DNA of 64,000 bases from Blastomyces gilchristii SLH14081. Taxonomy: Eukaryota > Ascomycota > Eurotiomycetes > Onygenales > Ajellomycetaceae. The notes beneath the pieces are model-generated. The model did no database searches, was not told the DNA's origin, and saw only the letters and a list, made by a program, of their open reading frames with translations. A program made the translations under genes and the position numbers. Every line of letters starts with the position of its first letter. Position 1 is the stretch's first letter. The stretch is from NCBI RefSeq assembly GCF_000003855.2, contig NW_003101672.1, positions 1,692,134 through 1,756,133 on the forward strand. The letters run 5' to 3'. Below are positions 1 to 10,914 of the stretch, piece after piece.

Positions 1-1095
1 CAGTCGCCTGAGCCTCATTCACAAGACCAGTCCAGGCATAGTGGCAGCGGTGATGGGGGTGGCGGCGGTAAGAGCCACAGTACCTCGAATACTGATGATG
101 ATATTACATTGGCGGTCGCTGCTTCCAAGCAAGTTCCTACAATCCTTACCTCCGAGACAGATGACAGACCAACTCTCGTATCGACACCTCCCCGTGAACC
201 ATCACCCTCATCTGTGCGTATATACCAAGCGACAATCAACTACCGAACGGCCAAGGGTCAACCACGAGCGCGGTCACCATGATAGGCGAGAAACAGGAAA
301 TAACCAACACCCACGCCAGCCAGTCATCGTCCCAGCAGCAACAAGGGACGATATTAAGCGAAGGACAGATATTTTCTAATCGAATGTCTCAAGAGCTGGC
401 ACGGCAGCAAGATCGTGGACCGGCAACGATAGTCTCGCTCCTTGCGGAAGCCTACCGCTGGACTCAGGATACTTTCCCTACCGTCACAGCAGTAGTCGCC
501 CACTTACCATATGCACGTGTGCCCTTTGCTTTCACCATGTTCATTCTCGTGCAAGCGCTTGTCACCAAAGGTTGGATGCCCGTGTTTGCCTACGGATGGG
601 ACCATTGGGTAAACAAAACAGGCACAATCGGTGCAATTGGCGGCATGGGCTTTCTCTCAGTGATATTATGTAACGCGAGTTCTCCGTCGTTCCCTCCTAT
701 CCTATTTAAATGATTTGACGTCATCAAAACGAAACTTCGTTGGCATGAAGTTCACCGGAACGAACATCGGCACTACAATTCTCCTCTCCCGTGTCATCCA
801 AGCATGGCAAAAAATCCACGAGGTGAACCACACCCCCATATCTGACCGCACATTCTAGGCGATGGATGGTGTACAGCATCGCAATCGGCGTCAACTACGG
901 CGCATTTAGCACGGCCTTTAGCGCTTCACTCGCTGGTATGCTCTGGAGAGACATCCTAGCCCGAAAACACATCCGAGTCCGTAGCCTTCGAGTCAATCTA
1001 CCCATCATTGCCATTCCATGGCGGTTGGCCTTTCTGTCCTCATCGGGGAAGTGTACATTATCAGAGACAACTCTCCCTACAAGCCTGTGGAATGA
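1..1095 (+). pseudogene. ArsB/CitMHS-type permease, C-terminal remnant
   Basis: The left edge cuts this gene. Frame 1 is open from base 1 to a stop at 280-282 and encodes a Ser/Pro-rich, loop-like stretch. The frame starting at ATG 279 then encodes a membrane segment (ATIVSLLAEAYRW, VPFAFTMFILVQALV, GTIGAIGGMGFLSVILCN). A likely GC-AG intron (675-750) leads to FTGTNIGTTILLSRVIQAW, a motif I associate with fungal ion-transporter-superfamily permeases of the ArsB/citrate-transporter type. After that the frame breaks: an in-frame TAG at 862-864 where a Trp is expected, a 4-bp tandem duplication (atggatgg, 863-875 area), and a 1-bp loss near 1015. The tail GLSVLIGEVYIIRD ends at a TGA near 1093. 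Such proteins are expected to move an anion or metalloid across a membrane; the substrate is unknown. A sequencing error could explain one break but hardly all of them. Confidence 0.65.
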
Positions 1096-1109
1096 TGTGA
1101 CTCGCTCCA

Positions 1110-1257
1110 CCGCGTTTGTTTGGTTTCTTTTATGTTGGCTTCTACGACGTTACACATTTCGTATCCTTAGACTTTTCTTTTTTTCTGGTTCTCAACTCCA
1201 CTTCTTCTTTTCTTTTCTTTTCTCTTCTCTTTCTTTTCTTTTCTCTTCTCTTTCTTT

Positions 1258-1289
<32 letters not shown>

Positions 1290-1745
1290 TTTTCCCCCTC
1301 ACTGTCTAGACAAATTCATGACGTAACGAACTTTGTAAATAATTCTTTAATGAATAAACTGTTAATACAAATAATCTTCACATTTTACTAGAGATTCTCT
1401 TTGACTAATTGACTAACATGGCAGTATCTATTGGACGTGGATAATTTTGTTGGACCACAAAAGGCAACACATCTCCTTCCGGGCCTAACGAAATGGCAGA
1501 ATATAATGAGCCACCTGCGAGACTATGAACAGTAACAAGCAAATTAGTCCTTCGCAGCACGTATGTATCGTCTATTATGATCTAGCTATCGGTAGAAATG
1601 TGGAAGTGAAATATGTATATCTGGGTTAAAAACGAATCAGTTAACTCAACAAAGGTGCAATAAAATCGTTTCATCATTAGTCCTATGCTTCCATTCGCGC
1701 CCAGGTCATGAAAACCAAATCACAATCCTTGCGGAAAAGGACTAT
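1110..1745. other. Intergenic, permease remnant to dcl2
   Basis: Between the 3' ends of the permease remnant (+) and dcl2 (-). Apart from the pyrimidine tract listed separately, I see no ORF or RNA structure. It probably holds the two 3' untranslated regions. Confidence 0.5.
1183..1303. repeat. Pyrimidine microsatellite (TTTCT/CTTT)n
   Basis: About 120 bp of almost pure T and C on the + strand, made of TTTTC, TCTTC and, from 1258, pure CTTT units. It is likely length-polymorphic and lies just past the permease remnant. Confidence 0.9.
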
Positions 1746-4700
1746 CTAGTTAAGAGCCATGAGAACATCACTGTCACCATCACTGTCACTGTCAACATCT
1801 CCATTAGCACCAACACCAACATCACCACGATCACCATCTGCCCCGCCGCCAACACCAACATCAACACAAGTATTAACACACTCTCTGGCCCGTATAACTG
1901 CCAAGGCAGCCTCTGCAGCCTTGGCCTCAACCTCCGTAAGGCTAACCCCCTCATTTTCTTCAACAACACACTCGTCCCCTACAAAGACCTTACAGGTCCA
2001 AAACCCCAACCCACCCACCTCTTCTTCTTCATCAACAACATGCTCCGTCTCGTAGCGTACCTTCATCCTACCAACTTCCTGTCCCAGGCGCTGCTTGGGG
2101 TGCATAATGTCCATACTCTCTTCAACAAGCATGCGTCGTAGGAACTTCATTAGTCCGATTCGCTCCAGGAATGCAGTGCAAGCGTCCAACGAGCCATGGG
2201 AGTCTATGAATATGGCTCCGAGAACAGACTCGATGAGATCGGAAAAGAATTTCTGCGCGCGCAGCCGCGACAGGAGAGTCCAGGGATATGTGTTGGACTT
2301 CTCCAGAGCTTCTGAAATGTCCGCCTGTAGTTTTTGGTACTGGTTTGCGGTTTGCTGCTGGGCAGCTGCAAGTTCCCAGGAGGTGCCGTGACGCATGTAT
2401 TGCCAGAGGAAAACTTTGCGGGTAGTCAGACTTGTCACTGTATTTTTCTTGGAGCTCTCGACGACCTCGCTGCGCGCCTGCTCTGTAGACATGCCGATGC
2501 AGAGGAATGCAAGGAAATCTGCATTGGCCAGTGCTGTGCGCATCAAATGCATATCGAAATGTGGAAGATTTCGAGATGAATTGAACAGGTGATGAACAAT
2601 TATATGATCCAGGATCGCGTCGCCGACAAATTCCAGCCGCTGGTATGACGATGTTGTCGAGCCAGGGTTGGAAGGGTGAGTGAAGGCTTGAACAAGGAAA
2701 ACTTTCTTGTTGAAGCTATATCCCAGTAGGCTTTCAATTTCCTGGAACCAGGAGGTGCGTATGTTTTCATAGGCTTCTGGAACAGAGTTGTAGAGCGCAT
2801 TAATCCGATCATCGAAGGGCATCCAGCGAATTTCAGGAAGGAAAATTTCGAGGCATTTTTCGGTCTTCGTTTCACCACCTTCGATTGTGGCTGCCCCAAG
2901 CAGAGCTTCAACTACGTCTGCAAGCGTCTTTGTGGTCATTTCCCGTTGAGGGATGCCCTGTTCTTCACTTTCGAGATGTACCTTATTATATCTAGGTCGC
3001 CATTTTGCACCCGTGAAAACGTCCACGAGTATGAACTTGTCTAATCCGGTTTCAACGGCTGCGTAGGACAGCCGTTTATTGGATACCACATTATCCTTGG
3101 CTCTTGATAGCAGGCCCTCATGCCAGACAAGATTTGCCGCTGATAGCTGGAGAGTTGTGTGAAATTTGAGTATACTGTCACCCAAAAATTCAATGCGTTG
3201 ATAGTTGGTTGCTTCCCTCGCTACAGATGCACTTATCGCAGTGACGACAAGGCTCAGATCCGTAAAGGCAACAGGCTTCAAGATTGTTTTGTTCAACTGC
3301 TCTGCGATAAGATAAATTTCGACTTTATGCATGATTGATGGGGTGAGGAGGGCAAACAAGGAGAATTCAAGAGGCAATTTATCAATAGAGCAGTCGCGGG
3401 CGGGGTAGCATTTTTTCGCTGTGTGATGGAGATGGGAGCCATCATTATGAGCGACGGGATGCAAAAAGTCAGTACGTTTGGGCCATGCAGTGCCCTCAAC
3501 GTGGAGAATTTCTCCCTCCTCAACCTCCGAACTGCCATCAATGCCATCAGGTTGTGTGTCTTCATAAGTCCTCTTCATCCATCTGTATCGTTCCACCGTC
3601 CACGGTCGTCTTATCTTATCAAGTCTTCTCACGAGTCCCAAGTTCATGAGACTCTTGGCGTCATAATCAGCAGCATCGCTGGCTGGGATTCTTCCTTCCA
3701 CAGATGAACACCACTCCATGATAGCTTCGCCAGTTAACTCCACATCAGGGAGAAATAAACACGAGAAGTCCAAACTTTCAGGAAGCATCCTATGAGCAAA
3801 CACTGAGGATAAAATGGTATAGGTTGTGTCGGCTGCGTATTTGATAAGACTCGTCCTAAGGTGCACCGACGGCAATGGTTTCAAACACACGGTGAAGGTA
3901 TTCTTCTCGTTCCAAAAAATCGTGAATGATATCTCACACGGTAGAGGGATTGGCAGCACCAGGCGCATTTTTGGAAACCGGAGAGAACTAGACGATATCT
4001 CTATCTGACTCTGATAGAAAGTCTTTGTCGTTTCCCAGTGACTTGCAATCATAGCCCAGGGATTGATACGTCCGGCTACCTTCACAAGACTGGGCCGCTT
4101 CTCAGAATATTCCAGGGCTGGATCCTCCACAGGCATCCAGTGTATTGGTAGCAGGTTGTCATTGACTAATCCCTCTCGATAAAGCTTAACGTATGCCTGG
4201 AATGCGGCATCGCGCTGGGCCATTCGCTCTCTTCTCCACCATTTAGACCCGCGAATTACTCTAAATTTAGGGTCGAGGACGTTGGGTAGTATGACTTTAC
4301 CAGTGACCATCCCACCCGGTTCGCTCTCACTATATAGAAAAACAGGTCGAGTGTCTGTAAAGTCACACTGAAGAGTGGCACAGAAATGTTCCAAATGGGG
4401 TCGAGCATTCTCAAAAGTTAAGAGTGCACTACTGCATTTTAGCATATAACGGAAGAAAGAAGAAGGAAAAATACATGGAAGTCAAGTTATAATCACTTAC
4501 CCCGTGGATTCAATCCGGAGATATTCATTCTCTTTTTCGTCTGCTTCTTCTTCAATGTTCTCTATCGCCCAAATATTCTCGAGCCTGCGCATGTCCTCCT
4601 CATACATACTCTTCATCACGTCTTCCATCTTGTTCCATTTCTTCTCTTGCGACTTATCATCCCCATTCAAAAATATTACGAATTTAGAGCGTTCTTTCCG

Positions 4701-6751
4701 AGCTCGGCCCCGTCTTTGAATAAAAGATCGGAGGTTGCTGATGGCATCGAAACAGACCACAAGGTGGCAGGCTGACACATCAATGCCTTCTTCAAGGACA
4801 GATGTTGCGACGAGTAGATTCTTCTTCCCGGAACGTAGGTCATCTATTGAACCCCTTTGGGTCTTCGTGTTATGCAGTTCGGTTATCGTTGATGTTCGAT
4901 CCGCGTAGCCAGCATCACCCAAAAAGGCACCAGGAACAATAAGATCTTTCAGCCGTGGGTGCTTAGATATAAGATGTGCAAGCATTGTAACAGTTGATCT
5001 TTGTTGGGCGAATATAATCCCCGTAAAATCTGACGTGTGCTCTTTTTCCAGAAGGTCTATGAGAAGATTAGCCTTACTGGAGACTAGATCCGGTTCACTA
5101 TCCCAGTACTGTTTACTGGGATATATTGGCAATTGTGACAGAGTCTCAAAGACAAAATTCTCTTGTTCTCTTTCCAATGTACCAAGGTGATCTGCCGATT
5201 GCTTAGCCCGTTTAGCCCCAAGTCGTTTTAGGACTTCAGAAATGAATGCGTCTGCAGCCCATGCTCCCAAGTTTTCGTGGATGTTAGTAGCTTGTCTTCG
5301 AAGCTTAGTCATCTGTGAGATGGCAAAAGTTTTACGCTTCACCATAGCATTCAACAAAGTGTTTTGGCTTCTTCGGTCTTTTTGCTGTTTAAGTCTCTTG
5401 ATCCAAGGGTCCTGCTCTATATCGACAGTTTCGACGATTCGATGTAGGCTTTGCAGAATGTCAGAACCTACTGACACATCTACCTGGAAATTCACAGTAC
5501 AGAGCTCTGGACGATGAACATATCGCATCAGTTCTTCCCGATGGATCCTGGGTGTCTCGCAACGGGAATTCAAATTGTGCTCAATTTTCCTAGGTTCAGT
5601 TAATCCATGTGTATATGACATCTGTAACGGAACACATACATCAAATATTTAGGGTCAACCTTAGTAATGGGACTAGCAGTGAGTCCCAAAATATGAGGAA
5701 GATCATTCGCGGTACCTGTTCTTTGTAGCTGTTCGTGATAAAATCGCTGCATTAGGATATTAGGCGCTTCGTTTTCAGCGCAATGGTGGGCTGGAGTTTG
5801 AATTAGCTACCAGCGAACACACACGTATCAGCGAGGCGATCCTGATGCCGGACACATACCCTCATCGAAGACAAGTAAAGCGATCCGAGACATGGTCACG
5901 AATCCGTGGGTCATGGCATCAAGAAGAACTTGAGGAGTCGAAACGACAATTCTGATATTCAAGAGTATATCGTCCCAGATATTTTTGGTGGACCAGTAGT
6001 TCACATTGTCCGAGCCCAATAGGAGTCTTGTTTGATACGCAGAGAGCTGCTGTGATATACTTTTATGCTGCTGGTCGGCAAGAGCAACAGTGGGAGCCAG
6101 AAACCAGACCAGCTGTGGTTTTTATTGGAGGAGTCAGTGATACCCAAGAGAGAAAGGTGAATATACAAAAATTAATGACAGTAGCACTACCAACCTTGTG
6201 CGCAGCGCATGTTTCAAGTTCATGTCTGATTCGAAGAATTGCTCTAAATATCCATAGAATGGTCAGATCCGAAAAATAATTGAGCACTTGTGCATCTATT
6301 TCAAGTTCATGTGTAGGAACTCTATAGAGAGCCTGACGGAGGGAGTACTGTGGGACAGCGCAGGGTCCGCTTAATACTCCGGTAGTAATTTGAGACTTGA
6401 CGGGAGTACAGAAAATATATGCGCTTACACCTGAGTTTTGCCGCTACCCGTGTCCATCTGCAAATCCATATATTAGAATACTGCATTGATACATGCATGG
6501 GCAGTACTAAAAGATGCATCTCGAAGACATTGGGACGAGACGAGTTTACTCACTGCAATAATGATATTTTCACGGAGACTCGCCTCTAGCATTTCCAGCT
6601 GGTAGGCTCGTGGCTTAAAAACCGGGGTTGAGCGACACCCATTTTCAAGCATTCCATTCTTCAACTCCGAATCAGCAAGGATATTATCAGATTCCACCAA
6701 GCTTCTGTGTCGCTCCCGACCATTTCGGTCGCCCTCACGAGGAGGCGGCAT
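1746..6751 (-). CDS. dcl2: Dicer-like protein 2
   Basis: This is an RNase III enzyme that cuts double-stranded RNA into small RNAs for silencing of viruses and repeats. Exons read on the - strand are 6751-6554, 6457-6429, 6243-6195, 6112-5860, 5790-5660, 5621-4501 and 4431-1746, giving 1488 residues with phases consistent at every junction. Visible parts: helicase motif I MDTGSGKT (residues 67-74, alone on a 29-nt exon); DEAHHC rebuilt across the 5791-5859 intron; helicase motif VI QRRGRAR (about 520); Dicer dimerisation region PHLEHFCATL (about 600); RNase IIIa YQRIEFLGDSILK (about 1008); RNase IIIb YQRLEFVGDAILD (about 1195); and a dsRNA-binding domain (about 1380-1450). No PAZ domain is obvious, as usual for fungal Dcl2. 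The length is near the upper end for the family. A 38-nt intron (5622-5659) is unusually short, so that junction is the weak point; without it the frame would break. The protein ends in a Gly/Asp-rich tail. Catalytic acidic residues are retained in both RNase III domains. Confidence 0.93.
6244..6428 (-). other. Long intron 2 of dcl2
   Basis: At 185 nt this is the longest dcl2 intron. It contains an exact copy (6299-6312) of a 14-base string also found in the next exon (6212-6225). Splicing gives KTQ-VAILRIRHELE, which fits the family. Confidence 0.75.
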
Positions 6752-7454
6752 CGGCGATGGTGACGGGAATTTTGAAAAGTTGTTGTTGATGGAGGGAATG
6801 CGTGGAGTACATTGAAAGTAGTAAATTATCTACCTGTGAGAATACATTCCTAGAGAAATGGGGCATAAAGAAGTTGATGGTTATGCCAGCTCGGGCCGGA
6901 AAAACAGCTCAGCGTGGTTCCAATCCAATTTCAACCTGGACCCCATTAAAACTACATCCACTAGGCATATCCAGCACATCATCTCTACAAGCGTATTCTG
7001 CTGTTTCTCTTCTCTCAACGTCCAGTTTCTTAGTTTATAAGTGTATATTAGAGAATAAAACCCGAAATTTATATTAGAAAGAGTTAGAAAGTGTTAGAAT
7101 TTCAAGAAATATATATTATGAGAGGGCATTGAGAGTGTATTAGTAATCTGTGTGTACTGCGTAATATGTGTGAGGTGTGTAGTGGGGTGTATTTTAGAGG
7201 CTCAAAAATTGGCACCACCACATTCGAAAGAAATATACTGGAGGCCTCAATTCAACCCCACCCAGCGACCAGCCGAAAGGGACTCCAAGTCGCTGGTTGC
7301 GATGGGGATGAGACACATTATTTGGCATTTGAAATAGAGGTTATGAAAGAAAGATGTATCTGGACGTGCTTTGGTTTTCTACATTCCAAAGCTAAAGGCA
7401 AATAATTAAAAAGCATCAAAAGCCTGAAAATGGCGCTTAATATGAAAGTCTATC
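6752..7454. other. Intergenic, dcl2 upstream / pre8 downstream
   Basis: This holds the dcl2 promoter and the pre8 3' region; both genes are on the - strand. Around 7040-7140 it is AT-rich with several gtgttag/agttaga strings. No coding signal seen. Confidence 0.5.
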
Positions 7455-8561
7455 TCATAGGTTGGTCAAGTAATCCTCAATCTCCTCCTTGGTCAATTTC
7501 CGGAACCGTGGCCCTCTGGCGCCCTCAACTCCCTCATATCCCAATAGATGGTCGGCAGGTGGTCCAACAATGCCTGTATAATTTATCAGTTGCGCTGAAC
7601 AAGAAAACGTCATATTAGAAGGACAAGTTGGTTCTGATATCGTACCGATTTCAACAGTTTCACCATTCATCTCACCCTCGATGGTCTCCTTCAGCGTGAG
7701 AAGTGCAATATGGATGGCATCTTCCAGCTCAAGACCTTCTGTGTATCTCTTCTCAAGGAACGTTTTCGCGCTGGTCGCACTTTTCCCAATGGCTGTGGCC
7801 TTCCATGGGAAATAGCTGCCGCTAGGATCGACCTGGTACAGGCTAGGGCCGCCCTTGAGGATCCCTCCTGTCTTCCCTGACACCTTCTTTTTGTCTGTAT
7901 CTGATTCACTTCCCGCGATTGTGGGTTCAACACCGTCATCCCAGCCTGCGATTAGCAAACTGACACCATATGGTCTGACACCACCGGACTGCGTAGCTTC
8001 CTGGACAACTCGGGCGACATCCTGGACCAATATTCTCGTTGGCGGGTATTCGTTGTAAATGCGTTTGTAAGCAGTGTGGGAGGTTTTACGGGCCTTATCG
8101 ACGAGGACACGGTAATCGGGGCCCATGCCAGAGTAGACCATGCCGATATCCGGGGTGATTAGGGAGACCTTCGAGAGAGAAGGAGGCTCTATCAGGGGCG
8201 AGGAGGACTTTTTTTCTGTAGCAAGAACCACCCCATTTGTGGCTAATAAAGGAAAATAAGGAAAAGATCTCAGAAATAAGTTTCGTGACGTTGATATATC
8301 ATGTGGAGCTTCAGACGGGTTGGGTGTTCTTACCTTTAATACCCAAAGCAGTAACACCTTGGTTCACGGCATTTAAAGCATATTCTAAAGAAAATTAGCT
8401 ATCATAGAACCAGTGTATATCATGGGATATTCGCATACCAATCTGGACCAGCTTTCCACTATTTTCTTTGTCAGTTACTAGAGCTCCCAGCAACAATGTG
8501 GGGCGGTAAGAGCATACCTGGGAGAAAACGTAGTCAACGAGAACGAGTACCGATCGGCCAT
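7455..8561 (-). CDS. pre8: Proteasome subunit alpha type-2
   Basis: This is the alpha-2 ring subunit of the 20S proteasome core, acting in the nucleus and cytosol. Exons on the - strand are 8561-8518, 8458-8439, 8384-8334, 8242-7646 and 7573-7455, giving 276 residues in one frame. The N-terminus reads [31 protein letters not shown] when spliced, the alpha-subunit signature that forms the gate, followed by [32 protein letters not shown] and [20 protein letters not shown]. The protein is longer than yeast Pre8 (about 250) because of a Ser/Lys-rich insert (near [12 protein letters not shown]) before [18 protein letters not shown] recall a similar insert in related moulds. Five small exons crowd the 5' end. 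It shares a 521-bp divergent upstream region with the RING-CH gene. Confidence 0.95.
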
Positions 8562-9082
8562 GATGAGACGCACAAGTAAGAACTTCAGAAGAGGGAGAGA
8601 TGGCAAAATAACTGCTTCTAACAGCTTCTAATGGGACGGATATTTGATTGTATAGAGAGTGACTGAGATGGGTTGAAGGTGGTTGCTCCTGCGCTTCCCC
8701 CAGGCCACAGGCTGTTGACGCGGTGTTGCTGCCAAGCGCGATCGGGCGTCTATTATAGCCAATAATAGGAAGCAGCGCTTACCTAACTTGTTCCAGCTTA
8801 GTGGCGGCTCTTACCCTTCTAATTTCCATACAACGTTTCTTTCCCTGCAGCCACCTGTCAACATCAACTTTATCAACGGCAACAAACCATCCTTCTGCTG
8901 CTGGCGCATGATGTTTGTGCCACTGCAACGGTGGTCAACTAACCAGCCAGAGCTAGAAGCTGGTTGAGTATTTATAATTACTGTTTAATTGTTGGTTTGA
9001 TCCGTTGCATCCAATACCTAACCTATATCTATCCTTAATCCTTAATTATTGAAGGCCCTTTTCTTCTCCGTGCAAGTTCAGA
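8562..9082. promoter_or_regulatory. Divergent promoter of pre8 and the RING-CH gene
   Basis: 521 bp lie between two start codons pointing away from each other, so it must hold both promoters. Both genes act in protein degradation, which makes co-regulation possible but unproven. A GATGGCAAA string at 8598-8606 differs by one base from the yeast proteasome element; I do not claim it as functional. Confidence 0.55.
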
Positions 9083-10183
9083 ATGTCGTTTCATTCTGCC
9101 CGAAGGACTGATCCACTGTGGCAGTGGCCAGAGCCTGCAACGGAGTCTGCAGCTGAGGCTACAAGTAGCTCACGGCAGCAATCGAAAGAGCCTATTAAGA
9201 GCCAGACCCAACCCCGTTCGCAGGAAGCGGCTGAGGGAGAACCTACTTCGTTCGCATCTTCCAGCTCATCCAGATACTATCCTTCTAGAACATGTCGCAT
9301 TTGCCTAGAAACTGTTCCTCCCACCTTCCAGCCTGCTTCAGAGAACCTCCCGGAGTTCCTTCAGTCCACTCCTCGGGTTACATACGAGTCGTCCGATCCC
9401 GAGCTAGGTCGTCTCATTAGACCTTGCAAATGTAAAGGATCCTCGAGATATGTGCATGAAGGCTGTTTGAATTCGTGGAGGCATGCGGATCCAGCATATT
9501 CGGACAGGAACTATTGGCAGTGCCCCACATGTGGCTTCCAGTATCGTCTTGAGAGGATGAGGTGGGGTCGATGGATCACGAGCACAGCAACTCAACTTGC
9601 CCTCACGGCCGTTATACTGTTGCTTGCGATGTTCCTGCTTGGTTTTGTGGCTGATCCGATAATCAACCTATATATTGATCCGTTTGATACCATACTCTCG
9701 CGATTATACGATCCCGATGATACTGAGAAGCTCATCTATCCCGAAGAGGATGTCCCGGTAACAACAACGTGGGCCGAACATTTCTTCAAGGGCCTTGCAT
9801 CTCTGGGCGTTTTGTCGTTCGTAAAAGTCATATTTGCTCTTTCTCCATGGCAGTGGTGGAATCTGCGGAACTCGGGCCTTGTTGGCGGTGGGCGGAGACC
9901 CGCTGCCACTGGCAGGGATCGGGTGGCTTCGGTCAGCTGGATCGTTCTTTTGATAGGAGTGTTAACATTCCTTTGGGTAGGTTTTCACCACTCGTTCTTC
10001 TTCTCGGTCGCTGCTAATTGAAATCTACAGACTGTGTACAAAGGCGTACGGGCTTGGAGCCGCAAAGTGCTTCAGAAAGCAGGCGATCGTGTGTTGGATG
10101 TCCCATTAGAAGACGACGATGAACCTAAAGATACCGCTTATGCAGGTGCACAGGAGCCGTTGACTTCCAAGAAGGAAGATTGA
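9083..10183 (+). CDS. RING-CH (MARCH-type) membrane E3 ubiquitin ligase
   Basis: Predicted to transfer ubiquitin to membrane substrates, probably at the ER or endomembranes. Exons 9083-9976 and 10031-10183 encode 348 residues. After a Ser/Gln-rich N-terminus comes a C4HC3 RINGv domain: CRICLE (about residue 72), CKCKGS, VHEGCLNSW and CPTCGFQY. The Cys/Cys to Cys/Cys spacing is about 40 residues, wider than in most animal MARCH proteins. Three hydrophobic segments follow (LALTAVILLLAMFLLGFVA; GLASLGVLSFVKVIFAL; SWIVLLIGVLTFLW), the last interrupted by the intron. The short cytosolic tail is acidic and ends KKED. This family in moulds is often annotated only as a RING finger membrane protein. 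Class assignment is secure; targets are unknown. Confidence 0.9.
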
Positions 10184-10914
10184 TTTCCAGATCCCTATTC
10201 TGTGTTTTATACCCCTCTAGTTGCAGTATTATGCAGCCTCGTGAGTTCATGATTAACAATTGATGATAATTGTCTATTCCTTGGTTCTCATCCAACTTCA
10301 CCCGCCTGAACTTCCCATACACACCTCTTGCGTACCACGCACTACTTAAGTTGTCACGATCTTACCAATGATGTGCCAATTAGTCGATGTGCGAAGATCA
10401 ACGAAACCTTCGTTAACTGCCTTCATTTCCAAACTACGGAGGGGATATCTTTTTTTAAGCATTGGGACGCTAAACGTTTTGTTTTTTGTTCTATTACGTG
10501 CTTTATCATCTCATTCTATGGGTTTGTCGGTGGGAAGGTTTGATCGTAGTCTCGACCGGTATGGTTCGCTCTGGGGAAATTGCAATCAAGTTATTCTTTT
10601 TTGCACCGTCCTACATCATGGTTCCTGTGTTTAATGCTTTCCTCTTTTTGGGGATTACATTTTACTAGAAGGGATCTTCCGAGCGTTCTTTTAGGGTTGG
10701 GCTACGGTACATGCCGAGATTGAAATTTTTTTTTTTTATTGTTGTCGCTCTTGCTCCTGTTTAATAGAGGTGTTCCTAAACGACCTTTATTTTTATACAA
10801 GCGTATTTCTCTTTCATCTGGCACCGCATACCTTCCTCACTTCCCTACATATACTTCCCAAACTTGCTGGGCTTGTTACTAAATAGCTAATAAGCTTTGT
10901 AAAGAACATTTAAT
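10184..10914. other. Intergenic between convergent genes
   Basis: 3' sides of the RING-CH gene (+) and the aldo/keto reductase (-). It is T-rich, with a short T run near 10727-10737. No coding or RNA signal found. Confidence 0.5.

Noticed and set aside
1183..1303. Pyrimidine repeat as a CRISPR-like or regulatory array
   Set aside because: It is a simple microsatellite with no spacers.
8598..8606. Proteasome-associated control element (Rpn4-type)
   Set aside because: GATGGCAAA differs by one base from the yeast motif, and this motif is not established in moulds; one near match in 500 bp is expected by chance.
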